Shown here: positions 61,642-64,000 of the stretch, piece by piece
Numbering within the stretch: position 1 is the stretch's first letter
Layout of the letters: every line of letters starts with the position of its first letter
Assembly: GCF_900110885.1 (NCBI RefSeq)
Contig: NZ_FOFJ01000005.1
Location: 103,802 to 167,801 of the forward strand
Length of the DNA: 64,000 nt
DNA from: Azotobacter beijerinckii
GTDB lineage: Bacteria; Pseudomonadota; Gammaproteobacteria; Pseudomonadales; Pseudomonadaceae
Reading direction: 5' to 3'
Made by a program: the position numbers and the translations under genes
The notes under the pieces: generated by a model
Seen by the model: the letters and a program-made list of their open reading frames with translations, nothing else
The model's database searches: none
What the model was told of the DNA's origin: nothing

Positions 61642-61823
61642 ACGACCGGCCAGTGCACGACGATCCCGCTCCGCTGCCCCCCGAGCCGCCCCAGGAGGGC
61701 GAGTGCTGCGAGGACGGCTGCGGCGAGGCCTGCGTCTGGGCGCACTACAACGAGGCCCGCGCCGAGTATGCCCGGACACTGGCCGAGTGGCAGGCCCGCC
61801 ACGTCCGCGAGCCGGCCGGGTAG
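61638..61823 (+). CDS. Small Cys-rich 'oxidoreductase-like' domain protein
   Basis: This 61-residue protein contains LPPEPPQEGECCEDGCGEACVWAHYNEARAEYARTL in two parts: a proline-rich lead and a CC-x3-C-x3-C cysteine set followed by VWxxY. This is the pattern of the short 'oxidoreductase-like' domain (PF09791 by recollection), whose function is unknown and which may bind a metal. Its ATG overlaps the stop of the FtsH-like gene, so the two are translated together. A role as adaptor, substrate or redox partner of that protease is inference from coupling alone. Confidence 0.72.
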   Translation: MNDRPVHDDPAPLPPEPPQEGECCEDGCGEACVWAHYNEARAEYARTLAEWQARHVREPAG

Positions 61824-62075
61824 GGGCCTGGAGGTCTGCTGTCCGTTCGGAGAAGAAGAAGCCCCATGCTCGGCCGGCCAGAGGGGCCGGCGTTCGGTTT
61901 CGGGGCGCTTCGTGGGGCATGTATTCCTTGGGTTCGGTTTTCGCAAAGGGATACATGCCGGCATACACGGCGACACCGACGTTTGAACTGGAGTATTAAG
62001 TTTCTGTTTTATATGGTTTTTTATTTTTTAGATAGCGTAAGGCATACAGGTTGGCATACATGGCAGCCTGCGCTA
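61824..62075. other. AT-richer gap with GGCATACA repeats
   Basis: No gene is seen in this 252-base convergent gap. After 61990 the sequence drops sharply in GC content (TTTCTGTTTTATATGG, then TTTTTTATTTTTTAG). GGCATACA occurs at 61960-61967, 62041-62048 and 62053-62060. The change in composition marks the edge between backbone and the gene-poor right end, and it could be an old integration boundary. Confidence 0.45.
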
Positions 62076-62471
62076 TCAATTCTCAGGTTGGTGGTGCGTC
62101 ACCGTTTCTAACTTTTGTATAAGTACTTGTTCCTTGACGGCCCATATCTTCGGAGCGGCATACCCGACGACGAAGGACAGTGCCCACACCTTGGCGAAGG
62201 TCGCAGGGGTCTCATGAAGTGATCCGACGAAGTACAGCCCGAACACGAAGCCGAGGATTGCTCCAAGCATGAGGCGCAGAACTATCCAGGCACCTCGAGC
62301 TTTCTGGAGTTCATTGGAAGCGAAGAGCATCTCCCCTTCTTCGCATGGCGGGCCATCAGGGTGAATGGTTGAGATGATCGTTTGAGCGAAGCTCCCGATC
62401 ACTGCTCCTACAGTGCATGCAGCGAGCAGCGCTAAGTCGTAGCCGGTAAAGCCGATGATGTTGAGGATCAT
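62076..62471 (-). CDS. Unrecognised small membrane protein
   Basis: I do not recognise this 131-residue protein. It has three predicted membrane helices: GYDLALLAACTVGAVIGSFA near the start, IVLRLMLGAILGFVFGLYFVG and FAKVWALSFVVGYAAPKIWAV. A polar loop after the first (HPDGPPCEEGEMLFASNELQ) and a charged tail complete it. The pattern suggests a small accessory membrane protein, perhaps phage- or island-borne. ATG 62471 has AGGAAAGG close upstream; TTG 62510 would add 13 residues. Base composition is lower in GC than the backbone genes. No neighbour gives a functional clue. Confidence 0.55.
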   Translation of the reverse strand: MILNIIGFTGYDLALLAACTVGAVIGSFAQTIISTIHPDGPPCEEGEMLFASNELQKARGAWIVLRLMLGAILGFVFGLYFVGSLHETPATFAKVWALSFVVGYAAPKIWAVKEQVLIQKLETVTHHQPEN

Positions 62472-63440
62472 CCTTTCCTGTTTCCATGGTGCCGGTGTGT
62501 CTTTGGCCAAGGCTACCTGATTGAGTCTCCGAGCTCACCTAGCTAGGTCAAGGAAAGACGGACATCCCCGAGCAAATATCAGCTAGAGAGAAAACGCGGG
62601 TCGAATTACCCGTGTAGGGTGGCCCCCCTGGGGAGGACCCGCTGTGATGACTGCCAATGACCAGTATCAGCGCAAACTCCTATGCCCCATTTATGTTGAT
62701 CCGTCTGGAGCAGGGCATAGACTTTCCTCGCTGCTGGTCTTCGCCCCTACCGGGGGTTTGGGGACATTCAAACCTTTCCCCTCGAAAATCCGGTGTTCTC
62801 CGTGTTCTTGGTGTTCCCGAATCGCTGAAAGCCAGTAATGGCAAGGCTTACAGCGATGGAGCACCAACACACGCAAGGTGGAACACGTGGTGTTCAGAGC
62901 ACCAGTCGTGTTCCGTAAATCCGCCGATCAGCCGAACACCACCCCTACTATTTCCTGCAGGCCACTCGGCCTTGGCGGTCGGCTAGGGAACACAAGCAGG
63001 CCTGCGCAGGTATCGAGCGATGCTTTTGAAGTGCGGGGAGGATGAGTGATCAGTGCCTTGATCGTTGGCGGGCTATCGGTTGTCTAGTCGGAACACCAAT
63101 TTCCGAAATCTGGGCACGCTTGGCTGCCCTTTCGTGTTTCGAGCGGTACGCCGCGCAGATCGATGCACTACTGAAGATCTTGGAGAAGTGCTGGGAATGG
63201 ATACCAAAAAAGGATGCGGGGCCGGCTGCTCGGGTTGTCCTGCCTACTGGTGGGGTTGATCGCCCGACACGTTGCTCCAGCTGCTCGAGCTGGTCTACCT
63301 GCTGGCTCTGGTGGACGGATCGCTAGGGCGATGATGGGCCAGCAGGCGAAGAGCGGGGCGTTGATGTGCTGAATCGAGGGGGCGGGGTCAAGGCAATCGC
63401 GCTATGAGGCATCCGGGCCAAACAGCAGTTGGGTTCGGTA
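62472..63440. other. Gene-poor stretch with clustered GTGTTC/GAACAC repeats
   Basis: No protein here is convincing in any frame; short open frames at 62657-62986 and 63042-63326 lack recognisable motifs. GTGTTC or its complement GAACAC occurs at 62793, 62802, 62811, 62881, 62890, 62908, 62934, 62988 and 63091. The first three form a 9-base tandem. 62881-62895 is a perfect GAACAC-GTG-GTGTTC palindrome. The stretch from about 63100 to 63440 looks like degraded sequence leading into the transposase remnant. Confidence 0.5.
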
Positions 63441-64000
63441 CTACGCATTGGTGCAAGCCCGCATGCGCCGCCTGCCAATGCTCAGTTGACTGCTGTCGTT
63501 CTGTCGTATCAGGTTCAGTGCCGCGCGGCGTATCACGGCCAGGTTGCTGGCCGAGTGGTCCTTGCGACTGCGATTGGCATCCTCGCGAAACTGCACATCC
63601 AACACCCAGTGCTGGCTGTTCTCAATGGCCCAGTGGTCGCGCACCACGCCGGCAAAGCGTTCCAGGCCGCCGATCGAGCTCAGGAAATAGCGGCACTCGC
63701 GCGTTTCCCGGCCGCTCGCCCAAGCGCTGTCAGGCCCTTCCACTGGGCTCGGGGCTCCAGCCAGTCGAGTTGGCCGCTCAAGCTGTAGCGACGCACCTCG
63801 AGACGGCCATGGTCCTTGTCGATCGTTTCCAGGATCGGCAGGGCACCCTTGTCGCTCTGCTCGTCCAGCCACAGCGCAACCTCCTCGCGCAGCGTCGGAT
63901 GGTTGTCCTTCAGGGCCAGCACATAGTCGGCTTTCGCCGCGACGATCTGTTCGGCCACGGTTTTCTGGCAGCCGATGGCGTCGATGCTGATCACCGCGCC
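63441..64000 (-). pseudogene. ISAs1-family transposase, frameshifted and cut by the window edge
   Basis: The right end encodes, on the minus strand, an ISAs1-type DDE transposase lacking its N-terminal half (outside the window). Upper part (63715-64000): VISIDAIGCQKTVAEQIVAAKADYVLALKDNHP with the catalytic Asp, then HGRLEVRRY. Lower part, in another frame (63441-63715): RETRECRYFLSSI, RDHWAIENSQHWVLDVQFREDANR with the catalytic Glu in AIEN, then NLAVIRRAALNLIRQ. The shift near 63715 removes the usual short bridge between them, and a TAG at 63441-63443 cuts the tail before an in-frame YRTQLLFG. The copy should be inactive. Confidence 0.8.

Noticed and set aside
62657..62986. 109-codon open frame on the plus strand
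   Set aside because: No motif, irregular composition, and it crosses the GTGTTC repeat cluster. It may be a relic but cannot be supported as a gene.
63042..63326. 94-codon open frame on the plus strand
   Set aside because: The SD-like GGGGAGG touches the start codon, the second half is low-complexity (Cys/Ser/Trp-rich) and no family is recognisable.

Overview
The window is a 64 kb piece of a GC-rich gammaproteobacterial chromosome. The first 24 kb runs in the order amiB-mutL-miaA-hfq-hflX-hflK-hflC-(DUF2065)-hisZ-purA-tRNA-Leu x2-rnr-rlmB-rpsF-rpsR-(DUF2232)-rplI-dnaB-...-ygiQ/alr, which is the order I know from Pseudomonas (PA4947 down to about PA4928 in P. aeruginosa). The same family is suggested by xseB-ispA-dxs, ppa, mpl-ubiX and the EatR/aldehyde dehydrogenase pair. 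A Ni-Fe carbon monoxide dehydrogenase operon inside a Pseudomonas-like backbone points to Azotobacter, most likely A. vinelandii or a close relative. That assignment is inference from gene content; no database was searched.

Layout. 1-10.4 kb: cell-wall amidase end, mismatch repair, tRNA modification, Hfq, HflX, HflKC, HisZ and PurA, all on +. 10.5-10.8 kb: two identical tRNA-Leu(CAG) genes on the minus strand. 11-19.4 kb: rnr-rlmB, the ribosomal rpsF-rpsR-rplI operon, dnaB and an MFS transporter. 19.4-24.2 kb, minus strand: a DUF2271/PepSY pair, ygiQ and alr. 24.2-30.4 kb: mixed-strand housekeeping genes (rlmG, a ferredoxin-NADP reductase, tesB, a HAD phosphatase, DUF411, DUF4345, trmA), with two perfect DnaA boxes in one gap. 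30.6-40.6 kb, minus strand: purine permease, peroxiredoxin, BtuB-like receptor, dxs-ispA-xseB, and a GGDEF-EAL protein with a small lipoprotein.

41.0-46.4 kb is the most distinctive part. It is a tight operon of hupE (Ni uptake), cooF (4x[4Fe-4S] protein), cooS (CO dehydrogenase), an FAD/NAD oxidoreductase, cooC (Ni-insertion ATPase) and a 65-residue protein with 16 histidines that looks like a free-standing HypB nickel-binding N-terminus. Upstream lies TGTCG-N6-CGACA, very close to the CooA (CO sensor) operator, with a -10-like hexamer at the right distance. Together they read as a CO-inducible module that imports and inserts nickel, oxidises CO and passes electrons through CooF to NAD(P)+.

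46.4-47.7 kb is an AT-richer accessory patch with an unrecognised small repeat protein and transposase debris. 47.7-53.4 kb, minus strand: ppa, mtfA, a zinc alcohol dehydrogenase, an iron alcohol dehydrogenase and an ExaC/EatB-type aldehyde dehydrogenase, the last behind a clear sigma-54 promoter and facing a divergent sigma-54 activator. 55.7-61.8 kb: mpl, ubiX, a YceK-like lipoprotein, a sensory diguanylate cyclase and a second-type FtsH with a small Cys-rich partner. From 61.8 kb on the sequence is gene-poor: one small membrane protein, a cluster of GTGTTC/GAACAC repeats, and a damaged ISAs1-type transposase running off the right edge.
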